Of a stretch of 5,593 nt of DNA, positions 1-5,593 are shown piece after piece. Under the pieces are notes generated by a model. It was given only the letters and a program-made list of their open reading frames with translations. It made no database searches and was not told the DNA's origin. The stretch is from Verrucomicrobiota bacterium (GTDB taxonomy: Bacteria; Verrucomicrobiota; Verrucomicrobiia; Opitutales; Opitutaceae), in contig JAURJO010000244.1 of assembly GCA_030832235.1 (NCBI GenBank), positions 1 through 5,593 of the forward strand, written 5' to 3'. How positions within the stretch are numbered: position 1 is the stretch's first letter; every line of letters starts with the position of its first letter. Made by a program: the position numbers and the translations under genes.

Positions 1-452
1 AGCTGAACTACCGCAAGCGCACGACCGACTTCGGCCAGTTCAGCCTCCGCAGCAATGCGACTTACCTGAAGTTCTACGGCTTCACCCGCACGGTGAACCC
101 GTTGAACGTCGCCGGTCGCGACGGCTTCCCCCGTCTCCGCATCCAGTCCAGCATCCTCTGGACCCGCAAGGAGCACAGCGCCGGCCTGACCAACAACTAC
201 ATCAAGGGTTACGGCGACATCGTGCGCGACGGCTACGAGGTCGACAGCTACTACACCTTGAACGGGTTCTACGGTTGGGACATCCCCGCCGGCCTGATTC
301 CGTTCGCCAACAACACCCGCCTCACCTTCGGCGCCGACAACCTCCTCGATAAGCAGCCGCCGCTCTACTACGACGGCGTCGGCTACGAGAACGGCTACGT
401 CTCCCGTCCGGCGGGTCGCTTCTTCTACGTCTCGCTGCGCAAGACCTTCTGA
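1..452 (+). CDS. TonB-dependent receptor 1, C-terminal part (5' end outside window)
   Basis: This is the end of an outer-membrane TonB-dependent receptor, which would import a ligand across the outer membrane using TonB-ExbB-ExbD energy. The reading frame is open from base 3 (bases 1-2 belong to a split codon) and gives 149 residues before the TGA at 450-452. A GTG at 93 is only an internal Val codon, because the frame and the beta-barrel pattern continue upstream of it. The visible part has alternating aromatic/polar strands typical of the last barrel strands. It also has the family motif Asp-Asn-Leu-Leu-Asp-Lys-Gln-Pro-Pro (336-362) and ends in Arg-Lys-Thr-Phe. A C-terminal Phe is the usual signal for outer-membrane barrel insertion. 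Receptor 2 has the equivalent Asn-Val-Leu-Asp-Lys-Arg-Pro-Pro and also ends in Phe. The plug and signal peptide are not visible, so the ligand and exact subfamily cannot be given. A strong terminator begins 26 bp after the stop. Confidence 0.9.
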   Translation, partial: LNYRKRTTDFGQFSLRSNATYLKFYGFTRTVNPLNVAGRDGFPRLRIQSSILWTRKEHSAGLTNNYIKGYGDIVRDGYEVDSYYTLNGFYGWDIPAGLIPFANNTRLTFGADNLLDKQPPLYYDGVGYENGYVSRPAGRFFYVSLRKTF

Positions 453-477
453 GGTCTGCCTGACGCCTCTCACCCGG

Positions 478-510
478 AAGGCGGCCCGTTCTCGGGCCGC
501 CTTCTTTTTT
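478..510 (+). terminator. Intrinsic (Rho-independent) terminator after receptor 1
   Basis: A perfect 10-bp stem, AAGGCGGCCC (478-487) paired with GGGCCGCCTT (494-503), encloses a 6-nt loop and is followed by C and six T (505-510). This is the classic G+C-rich hairpin plus U-tract. It lies 25 bases past the receptor 1 stop and 67 bases before the receptor 2 start, so it should end the receptor 1 transcript and make receptor 2 start from its own promoter. There is only a single A-A pair on the left to serve the opposite strand, so it acts mainly in the plus direction. Confidence 0.93.
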
Positions 511-513
511 CTC

Positions 514-539
514 GCGACAATCCCTTCGAGGCTTGTCGC
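514..539. promoter_or_regulatory. Inverted repeat upstream of receptor 2, possible operator
   Basis: GCGACAA (514-520) and its exact reverse complement TTGTCGC (533-539) are separated by 12 bp. The half-site centres are 19 bp apart, close to two helical turns, as in sites for dimeric regulators. The dyad starts just after the terminator U-tract and ends 37 bp before the receptor 2 start codon, where a promoter or operator is expected. It does not resemble a Fur box, which is AT-rich, and I could not place a convincing -35/-10 pair around it. A 5-bp dyad (GAGGC 528-532, GCCTC 538-542) overlaps it. Chance occurrence is possible, so this is a candidate only. Confidence 0.3.
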
Positions 540-576
540 CTCTGGCCCGCCGCTTGCTTTCCGAAATCATCCGACC

Positions 577-3264
577 ATGCACCTCACTGCCCGACGCCTG
601 TTCCTGCTCACCGCCATCCTTGCGACCGTGCTCCGTGGGCCTTCCCGCGCCGCCGAGCCCACCTCGGAGGCTCCCGCCAAGCTCGAGGCCTTCGAGGTCA
701 CCGGTTCGCGGGTGAAGCGCGTCGACTACGAGACTCCCGTGCCGGTCATCACGTTCACCGCGGAGCGGATGGATGAGAAAGGCTACGCCACGCTCGGCGA
801 GTTCGTGCAGAGCCTCCCTTACAACAGCGCCACCGCGAACTCCGAGTTCACGACCGCGAGTTTCATCACCGGCGCCGCCACCGTGAATCCCCGCGGCCTC
901 GGCTCCAATCGCGTGCTCACGTTGGTCAACGGCCGCCGCGCCGTCCCCTACGCGCTCACCAACAGCGCCAGCGGCACGCCGCAGACCGTCTTCAACTTCA
1001 ACAGCATCCCCGCGTCCGCGATTGACCGCATCGAGTTCCTCAAGGACGGCGCCTCCGCGCTCTACGGCTCCGACGCGATCACCGGCGTCTACAACCTGAT
1101 CCTGAAGAAAAACTACCAGGGATCGTCGGTCGACCTGTCGCTCTCCAACACCATCCGGCACGACTCGCTCAGCCGCCGCCTGAGCGTTTTCACGGGCCTC
1201 GCGCGCGACGGCTGGGACATCTCCGCCGGCTTCAATTACCAGAGCCGGCACTCGAATTTCCTCTCGGATTTTGGCGTCACGACGACCGATTTCCGTTTCC
1301 TTGGCGTGAAGGGTGCCAACCAGAACAGCACGATCTTCCGCCCCAGCTACCTCGCGCTCACCGCCGCGCAGGCCACCGCCGCCGGCCTCGGCACCGCCTC
1401 CGGTTACTACATCATCAATGGCGGCCAGAAGACGGCCAACCCCACGAAGGAGAGTTTCACCTACGTCGGTTCCTCGACCGCCGGGATCCCGAACTCGAAC
1501 CGGCTCGATTTCGCCAATGACACGATGATCTACCCGGAGAGCGAGAGCTTCGGCGGCTATGTCGGCATCAACCGCACGCTCCACGGCGGCGTCACGGTGT
1601 TCAGCCAGTTCCTGTTCAACCGCGGCTACACGTTCTACCAGTTCACGCCCTACGGCTACACGACGTCGCTTGCCGGCATCACCTTCCCCGCCACGAATCC
1701 CTACAACCCCACGGGCCTTTCTCTCACCGGCACCTCCACCTCCGCGCCCTGGACCTTCCGCGGCACCGTCCGCCCCGTGCGCGAGGTGAAGACCGCCACC
1801 GGCACCGCCCTCGCGGGGCTGCGCGGCACCGTCGGCCGCGGCTGGAACTGGGAGACCGCGGTGAGCTACGGCGTCAACGAGACCACGCGCGACACCGACC
1901 TCATCCGCGCCGCCGATCTCCAGGCCGCGCTTAACGGCACGACGCGCGCCACCGCCTTCAATCCGTTCGGACCCTCCGATGATCCCAACCTCGAGGCCCG
2001 TCTCTACACGCGCTCCCGCGGGCTCGACGGCCGGATCGCCTCGTTGAGCTGGGACGCCAACGTCAATGGCACCCTCGCGCGGCTGCCGTTCGCCGGAGCG
2101 GGCGACCTCGGCTTTGCGGTGGGCGCCGAGCACCGCCGCGACCATCTGCGCTCCAACCCGGAGCCCAACAACTTCATCGGGTTCACCGCCACCACGCCTT
2201 ACGAGGGCCGCCGGCGGATCAGCGCCGCGTTTCTGGAAGCCTCGTTGCCTCTCCAGAAGTGGCTCGAGTTCCAGCTCGCCGTGCGACACGAGCGCTACAG
2301 CGACTTCGGCGAGACCACCAAGCCCAAGTACAGCGGCAAGCTGCGGTTGCCCGCGAACCGCTTCCTCAACGTCCTCCTCCGCGGCTCATGGTCGGAGTCG
2401 TTCAAGGCGCCCGACATCGGCCAGCTGTACCAGCCGCAGTCGTACGCGGTCACCTCCGCCAGCATCAGCGACCCGCTCCGCCCGCAGGACGGCGCGCGCC
2501 AGCTCCGCGTGCTCGTCGGCGGCAACCCGTCTCTCAAGCCCGAGGAGGGCACCGTGCAGTACGGCGGTGCGGTGTTTGAGACGCCCGCGGTCAAGGGCCT
2601 CAGTTTCAGCGTCGACTACTTCGACATCAAGGTGCGCAACGTCATCACCACGCTGGGCGCGAGCTACCTGCTGAGCGCGGAAGGCACGCGCCTCTTCCCC
2701 AACGCCGTCGTGCGCGACAACTCTACCCAGAATCCGGGGCCGATCTCGTTCCTCTACGGCATCTCGAACAACCTCGGCCTGCAGTTGTTCCGCGGGCTCG
2801 ACTACGGCGCCCGCTACTCCTTGCGCACCTCGCGGCTCGGCAGCTTCACCTTCACCGCCGACGCCACCCAAATCCTCAAGCGCGGCTCCGACGCGGGGCA
2901 GGGCGCCGGTTTCTTCGACAACACCGGCCTCTATTTCGACGTCGAGTGGCGCTACAACTACGGCATCTCGTGGCGCCGCAACAATTGGGCCGCGAGCGTC
3001 TCCGCCGACGTCATCGGCAAGTTCTTCAATGACCGACAGGCCACCGCCACCTTCCCGGGCTGGGGCGAAAACGTCTACACGGTCATCACCCCGTCGCTCA
3101 CTTACCGCGGCTTCAAGCGCACCACGATCACCATCGGCTCCGGTAACGTCCTCGACAAGCGCCCCCCGCCCAACGGCTTCCTCGTCCTCGGCTTCGATGA
3201 CCGGGCCTACGGCGCCGGCGCCCTCGGTCGCACGGTTTCGATGCGTGTGCGCCGCGAGTTCTGA
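577..3264 (+). CDS. TonB-dependent receptor 2, complete (895 aa)
   Basis: This is a complete outer-membrane TonB-dependent receptor: a plugged beta-barrel that takes up a high-affinity ligand with TonB-ExbB-ExbD energy. The ATG at 577 is chosen because it opens a signal peptide (basic Arg-Arg, hydrophobic core about residues 8-19, likely cleavage near Ala25/Ala26). No Shine-Dalgarno precedes it. Lys-Leu-Glu-Ala-Phe-Glu-Val-Thr-Gly-Ser (35-44) lies where the TonB box belongs. The plug spans about 50-180, with Leu-Val-Asn-Gly-Arg-Arg (116-121) and Lys-Asp-Gly-Ala-Ser-Ala-Leu-Tyr-Gly-Ser-Asp (156-166). Barrel landmarks are Asn-Pro-Phe-Gly (462-465), Ser-Phe-Lys-Ala-Pro (608-612), Gly-Asn-Pro-Ser-Leu-Lys-Pro-Glu (649-656), Asn-Val-Leu-Asp-Lys-Arg-Pro-Pro (857-864) and a terminal Phe. 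The length is normal for the family. The plug end reads Val-Tyr-Asn-Leu-Ile-Leu-Lys instead of the commoner Val-Ile-Asn-Ile-Ile-Thr. There is no FecA-type signalling domain and no SusC-type N-terminal extension. Family assignment is firm; the ligand is unknown. Confidence 0.96.
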   Translation: MHLTARRLFLLTAILATVLRGPSRAAEPTSEAPAKLEAFEVTGSRVKRVDYETPVPVITFTAERMDEKGYATLGEFVQSLPYNSATANSEFTTASFITGAATVNPRGLGSNRVLTLVNGRRAVPYALTNSASGTPQTVFNFNSIPASAIDRIEFLKDGASALYGSDAITGVYNLILKKNYQGSSVDLSLSNTIRHDSLSRRLSVFTGLARDGWDISAGFNYQSRHSNFLSDFGVTTTDFRFLGVKGANQNSTIFRPSYLALTAAQATAAGLGTASGYYIINGGQKTANPTKESFTYVGSSTAGIPNSNRLDFANDTMIYPESESFGGYVGINRTLHGGVTVFSQFLFNRGYTFYQFTPYGYTTSLAGITFPATNPYNPTGLSLTGTSTSAPWTFRGTVRPVREVKTATGTALAGLRGTVGRGWNWETAVSYGVNETTRDTDLIRAADLQAALNGTTRATAFNPFGPSDDPNLEARLYTRSRGLDGRIASLSWDANVNGTLARLPFAGAGDLGFAVGAEHRRDHLRSNPEPNNFIGFTATTPYEGRRRISAAFLEASLPLQKWLEFQLAVRHERYSDFGETTKPKYSGKLRLPANRFLNVLLRGSWSESFKAPDIGQLYQPQSYAVTSASISDPLRPQDGARQLRVLVGGNPSLKPEEGTVQYGGAVFETPAVKGLSFSVDYFDIKVRNVITTLGASYLLSAEGTRLFPNAVVRDNSTQNPGPISFLYGISNNLGLQLFRGLDYGARYSLRTSRLGSFTFTADATQILKRGSDAGQGAGFFDNTGLYFDVEWRYNYGISWRRNNWAASVSADVIGKFFNDRQATATFPGWGENVYTVITPSLTYRGFKRTTITIGSGNVLDKRPPPNGFLVLGFDDRAYGAGALGRTVSMRVRREF

Positions 3265-3265
3265 G

Positions 3266-3290
3266 TCCGCCCGGGCGGAGTTTGCGCCCG
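3266..3290. repeat. Overlapping palindromes just after receptor 2 stop; weak terminator at best
   Basis: A perfect 14-bp palindrome, TCCGCCCGGGCGGA (3266-3279), begins one base after the TGA. Its right half can alternatively pair as CGGGCG (3272-3277) with CGCCCG (3285-3290) around a 7-nt loop. Neither hairpin is followed by a T-run (the next bases are ATAAAATTCC), so an efficient intrinsic terminator is unlikely. It contrasts with the strong terminator after receptor 1, and suggests read-through into receptor 3 or Rho-dependent ending. It could also be a protein-binding palindrome or just a product of G+C-rich composition. Confidence 0.3.
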
Positions 3291-3291
3291 A

Positions 3292-3297
3292 TAAAAT
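3292..3297 (+). promoter_or_regulatory. Possible -10 element (TAAAAT) for receptor 3
   Basis: TAAAAT matches the sigma-70 -10 consensus at five of six positions and is the only AT-rich patch in the 129-bp spacer. No recognisable -35 hexamer lies 16-18 bp upstream; that region is the G+C palindrome, and there is no extended -10 TG. If it is real, transcription would start near 3303-3305, giving a leader of about 90 nt that contains the whole inverted repeat at 3312-3353. This is a weak prediction based on one hexamer. Confidence 0.22.
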
Positions 3298-3309
3298 TCC
3301 CCGTTGCCC

Positions 3310-3353
3310 CGCGGCTTTTCGCCGCGCCAGGCTGCGCCATCCCCGAAAAGCCG
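3310..3353 (+). repeat. Structured leader of receptor 3: 10-bp inverted repeat with a competing hairpin
   Basis: CGGCTTTTCG (3312-3321) is perfectly complementary to CGAAAAGCCG (3344-3353) across 22 nt. The left arm can instead form a local hairpin, CGCGGC (3310-3315) with GCCGCG (3321-3326), around a TTTTC loop. The two folds use the same bases and exclude each other. The interval holds an imperfect 10-bp tandem repeat (see 3321-3340). The second arm ends 40 bp before the receptor 3 ATG. No U-tract follows, so this is not a simple terminator. It may be an operator, an mRNA-level control element, or a structure protecting the transcript. The structure is directly visible; any role is inferred. 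Confidence 0.45.
3321..3340. repeat. Imperfect 10-bp tandem repeat between the dyad arms
   Basis: Two consecutive 10-bp units, GCCGCGCCAG (3321-3330) and GCTGCGCCAT (3331-3340), match at 8 of 10 positions and share an exact GCGCCA core. The 10-bp period places the cores on about the same helix face. This is typical of tandem half-sites for a regulator, although two units in a G+C-rich spacer could arise by chance. Confidence 0.35.
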
Positions 3354-3393
3354 TCGCCCTCGGTCAAACGCCCGGGTAGCGGCTCCCTTTCCC

Positions 3394-5593
3394 ATGAATA
3401 CCCGCCCCGTGTCGCTGCGCCTCGTCCCTGGTCTGGTTCTTCTCCCGCTGCTCGCGGCTGTCCCCGCCGCCGCGCAATCGGCTCCCGCCTCCGGTCCGAC
3501 CCAACTCGAGAAGTTCGAGGTCACCGGTTCCCTCATCAAGCAGGCCGAGATGGAGGGTCCCTCGCCGCTCCGTCTCATCACGCGCGAGGAGATCGCGCTC
3601 TCGGGGATGGACAACCTCACCGACATCATGCGCGACATGCCCGAGGCCACCAACCTCGGCATCAATGAGGGCGGCACCACGACTTCCGTGCGCGGCGCCT
3701 CGGCGATCGACCTGCGCTTCCTCGGGCCCAACAACACGCTCGTGCTCGTCGACGGCCGCCGCGTCGCGCCCAACGGCATCAGCAGCGGCGGCACCGTCTT
3801 CGTCGACCTCAACCGCATCCCCGTCTCGATGATCGAGCGCGTCGAGGTGCTGAAGGACGGGGCTTCGGCGGTTTACGGATCCGACGCCACCGCGGGCGTG
3901 ATCAACATCATCACCCGCAAGGACCACGTCGGCCTCGAGGTCACCGCGCGCTACGGCAATTACTTCAACACCGATGGCGGCGAGCAGTCCTACTCCCTCT
4001 TCGCCGGCACGCGCGCCAAGGGCCTCCGCATCAATGTCAACGCGACCTACACGTCGCGCCATGCCAATGCCGCGATCGACCAGCCTTTCTCCGCCGACGC
4101 CGATCAGACCGAGCGTTGGCGTGCCTACGATGCCGTGAAGTACGCTTCCCCCCTGCGTCCGACCGCCACCGCGACCAGCTCCTTCGACGGCCGTTCCGGC
4201 ACCGGCCCCTACGCGACCGTCGGCATCCCCACCGCCTCCCAGCTGGCCAACAACGGGCTTACCGCCGCCGCCATCCGCAACCCGCTCACCGGCGCCACCG
4301 CGACGTTTCTTCCGGGCACGGGCGGTGTGCCGGCGGGCAACCTCGGCAGCTCGGGAAATTACGCCTCCGTGCCGCGCGGCAACAATCCCGCCCGGCCGAC
4401 CGCGGAGCAGTTTGTCGCGCGCGCCTATCCGGCGGGTGAGTTCAGCAACTCGTACAATTTCCAGCCGTTCGTCTGGAACGTGCCCGAGCGCGCGACGCGC
4501 AACATCAGCGTGGGCCTAGGCTACGACCTGCCGTGGAACATCAGTTTCGAGGCCGCCTTGATGGCCGGCCGCATCCAATCCGAGACCCATCTCGCGCCGT
4601 CCCCCGCCTCGACCGCGGGTGATAACGATATCCTCGTTCCCGCCTCCAACTACTACAACCCGTTCGGTATCCCGGTGGCCTTCACCTACCGCGCGCTCGA
4701 GGTCGGGCCGCGCATCGCCCGGATCACCAGCGAGTCCCAGGGCTACCGCGCCGGCCTGCGCGGTCTGGTGCTCGGCCGCTTCGACTGGGACCTCGGCTGG
4801 TCCTACACCAAGAACTCCTCGATCGATTACACCTACAACGCGATCAGCGAGAGCAAGCTGCGCGCGGCTTTGGCGAAATCGACGCCCGACGCGCTCAACA
4901 TCTTCGGCGGCCCCACGTTCAAGAACGACCCCGCGACGATCAACAGCATCAAGACCGTGACCTCCGCGTCGGGTAACGCCGACACCACTTTGATCGACGG
5001 TCGCGTGACCACGACTGAGCTGTTCGCTTTGCCTTGGGGCCGGGTTGGCGCCGCGGCCGGCCTGCAGCACCGCGTCGAACACTTCAATTCCACCAACGAC
5101 CCGCAGTCGACGTACCTCAATGACATCATCGGCCAGGTGCGCCTCGCCGATCCCACCAACGCCGGCCGTACCGTTGACGCCGCGTCCCTCGAGCTGCGGC
5201 TGCCTTTGGTGAAACAGGGTCGCTACAAATTCCTCTACAGCGTCGAGCTCGGTGGCGCCGCCCGCTACGAGAAGTTCAGCGACGGCTACGACAGCGGCAT
5301 CAAGCCCGGCGCGCGGCTCGCGTTCCGCCCCACGCGCAGCCTCCTGCTCCGCGGTTCCTACAGCGAGACGTTCCGGTCGCCCACGTTGCCGCAGCTCTAC
5401 GGCGGTGTGCGCGAGAGTCTCGTGAGCAGTCTGCCCGACCTCCGTCGTCCCCAGGCGCTCACCGGCGATCCGGTCGACGCCAGCACGTACCAGCGTCTGG
5501 TGCGCACCGCGGGCAACCGCAACCTGAAGCCGGAGGACGGTGTCACCAAGCAGACGGGTTTCGTCTTCGATGTGCCGGGCCGCTGGTTCCGCG
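3394..5593 (+). CDS. TonB-dependent receptor 3, N-terminal 733 residues (3' end outside window)
   Basis: The frame opened by the ATG at 3394 has no stop through base 5593, so 733 codons plus one base are visible and the C-terminus is missing. It encodes a TonB-dependent outer-membrane receptor. The start is supported by a clean signal peptide (hydrophobic core about residues 8-25, likely cleavage after Ala-Ala-Ala at 26-28). Gln-Leu-Glu-Lys-Phe-Glu-Val-Thr-Gly-Ser (37-46) lies in the TonB-box region. The plug runs about 50-178, with Ser-Val-Arg-Gly (98-101), Leu-Val-Leu-Val-Asp-Gly-Arg-Arg (116-123), Val-Leu-Lys-Asp-Gly-Ala-Ser-Ala-Val-Tyr-Gly-Ser-Asp (152-164) and the canonical Gly-Val-Ile-Asn-Ile-Ile-Thr (168-174). 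A long Gly/Ala/Thr/Pro-rich stretch (about 255-340) looks like an extracellular loop. Barrel landmarks are Asn-Tyr-Tyr-Asn-Pro-Phe-Gly (419-425), Ser-Glu-Thr-Phe-Arg-Ser-Pro (657-663) and Gly-Asn-Arg-Asn-Leu-Lys-Pro-Glu (707-714). About 100-250 residues probably remain. It lies 129 bp after receptor 2 in the same direction. No Shine-Dalgarno is visible; a pyrimidine-rich tract precedes the ATG. The ligand is unknown. Confidence 0.95.
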   Translation, partial: MNTRPVSLRLVPGLVLLPLLAAVPAAAQSAPASGPTQLEKFEVTGSLIKQAEMEGPSPLRLITREEIALSGMDNLTDIMRDMPEATNLGINEGGTTTSVRGASAIDLRFLGPNNTLVLVDGRRVAPNGISSGGTVFVDLNRIPVSMIERVEVLKDGASAVYGSDATAGVINIITRKDHVGLEVTARYGNYFNTDGGEQSYSLFAGTRAKGLRINVNATYTSRHANAAIDQPFSADADQTERWRAYDAVKYASPLRPTATATSSFDGRSGTGPYATVGIPTASQLANNGLTAAAIRNPLTGATATFLPGTGGVPAGNLGSSGNYASVPRGNNPARPTAEQFVARAYPAGEFSNSYNFQPFVWNVPERATRNISVGLGYDLPWNISFEAALMAGRIQSETHLAPSPASTAGDNDILVPASNYYNPFGIPVAFTYRALEVGPRIARITSESQGYRAGLRGLVLGRFDWDLGWSYTKNSSIDYTYNAISESKLRAALAKSTPDALNIFGGPTFKNDPATINSIKTVTSASGNADTTLIDGRVTTTELFALPWGRVGAAAGLQHRVEHFNSTNDPQSTYLNDIIGQVRLADPTNAGRTVDAASLELRLPLVKQGRYKFLYSVELGGAARYEKFSDGYDSGIKPGARLAFRPTRSLLLRGSYSETFRSPTLPQLYGGVRESLVSSLPDLRRPQALTGDPVDASTYQRLVRTAGNRNLKPEDGVTKQTGFVFDVPGRWFR

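Noticed and set aside
453..576. Fur box upstream of receptor 2
   Set aside because: No AT-rich GATAATGAT-like repeats are present; the only dyad is GCGACAA/TTGTCGC, which does not fit the Fur consensus.
533..715. Small open frame overlapping the receptor 2 start
   Set aside because: It is out of frame with the receptor, covers its signal peptide region, has a Ser/Pro/Arg-rich product and has no ribosome binding site.
322..2289. 655-codon open frame on the minus strand, opposite receptor 2 and the end of receptor 1
   Set aside because: It is a composition shadow. The product is dominated by Arg, Gly, Ala and Glu with no recognisable domain. It runs across the strong terminator, two intergenic elements and the end of another gene, and the opposite strand carries clear receptor motifs throughout. 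High G/C at third positions removes stop codons from the complementary frame.
2066..2674. Plus-strand 202-codon open frame inside receptor 2
   Set aside because: The product is a Ser/Arg/Pro/Ala-rich low-complexity sequence, and the receptor frame there carries conserved barrel motifs without interruption.
3265..3393. Cobalamin or other known riboswitch in the receptor 3 leader
   Set aside because: The spacer is short for a cobalamin riboswitch and I could not find a B12-box-like conserved segment. The visible stems do not match a class I know. Only a covariance-model search could settle it.
3207..4062. Minus-strand open frames of about 200-230 codons over the start of receptor 3
   Set aside because: They overlap each other and the well-supported receptor 3 plug, have Arg/Gly/Ala-rich products and lack a domain signal. 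They are shadows of the G+C-rich coding strand.
4116..5159. Several plus- and minus-strand open frames of 64-188 codons in the right part of the window
   Set aside because: All lie inside the uninterrupted receptor 3 frame (3394 to the window edge) and show only biased composition. The absence of a stop in the receptor 3 frame is due to truncation at the edge.

Overview
The window is a G+C-rich stretch of bacterial DNA (roughly two-thirds G+C by eye). Almost all of it is three co-directional plus-strand genes for TonB-dependent outer-membrane receptors. G or C is strongly favoured at third codon positions, which also explains the long spurious open frames on the minus strand. The receptors mark a Gram-negative-type cell. 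Their N-terminal signature (Leu-Glu-x-Phe-Glu-Val-Thr-Gly-Ser right after a signal peptide) and the head-to-tail clustering suggest a verrucomicrobial lineage such as Opitutaceae. This is a recollection of family style, not a database result, and sphingomonad-, Caulobacter- or Xanthomonas-like relatives carry similar proteins.

Layout. Positions 1-452 hold the last 149 residues of receptor 1, whose start lies left of the window. Positions 453-576 are a spacer with a textbook intrinsic terminator and a 7-bp dyad that could be an operator. Positions 577-3264 encode receptor 2, complete at 895 residues. Positions 3265-3393 are a second spacer with no good terminator. It holds a -10-like AT patch, a 10-bp inverted repeat, a competing small hairpin and a 10-bp tandem repeat. 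Positions 3394-5593 encode the first 733 residues of receptor 3, which runs open off the right edge without a stop.

How the genes relate. All three proteins should sit in the outer membrane and take up scarce ligands (siderophores, vitamins, oligosaccharides or other large molecules) using energy from TonB-ExbB-ExbD. Nothing here identifies a ligand: no SusD-like partner, FecI/FecR-type regulator, transporter or catabolic enzyme is in view, and no receptor with a visible N-terminus has an extra signalling domain. Receptors 2 and 3 share plug and barrel landmarks but differ greatly in loops and synonymous codons, so they look like old paralogs. The terminator insulates receptor 2 from receptor 1. 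Receptors 2 and 3 could be co-transcribed, or receptor 3 could be driven from its structured 129-bp leader.

I see no RNA genes, CRISPR array, insertion sequence or attachment site. The most interesting unexplained signal is the structured leader of receptor 3.
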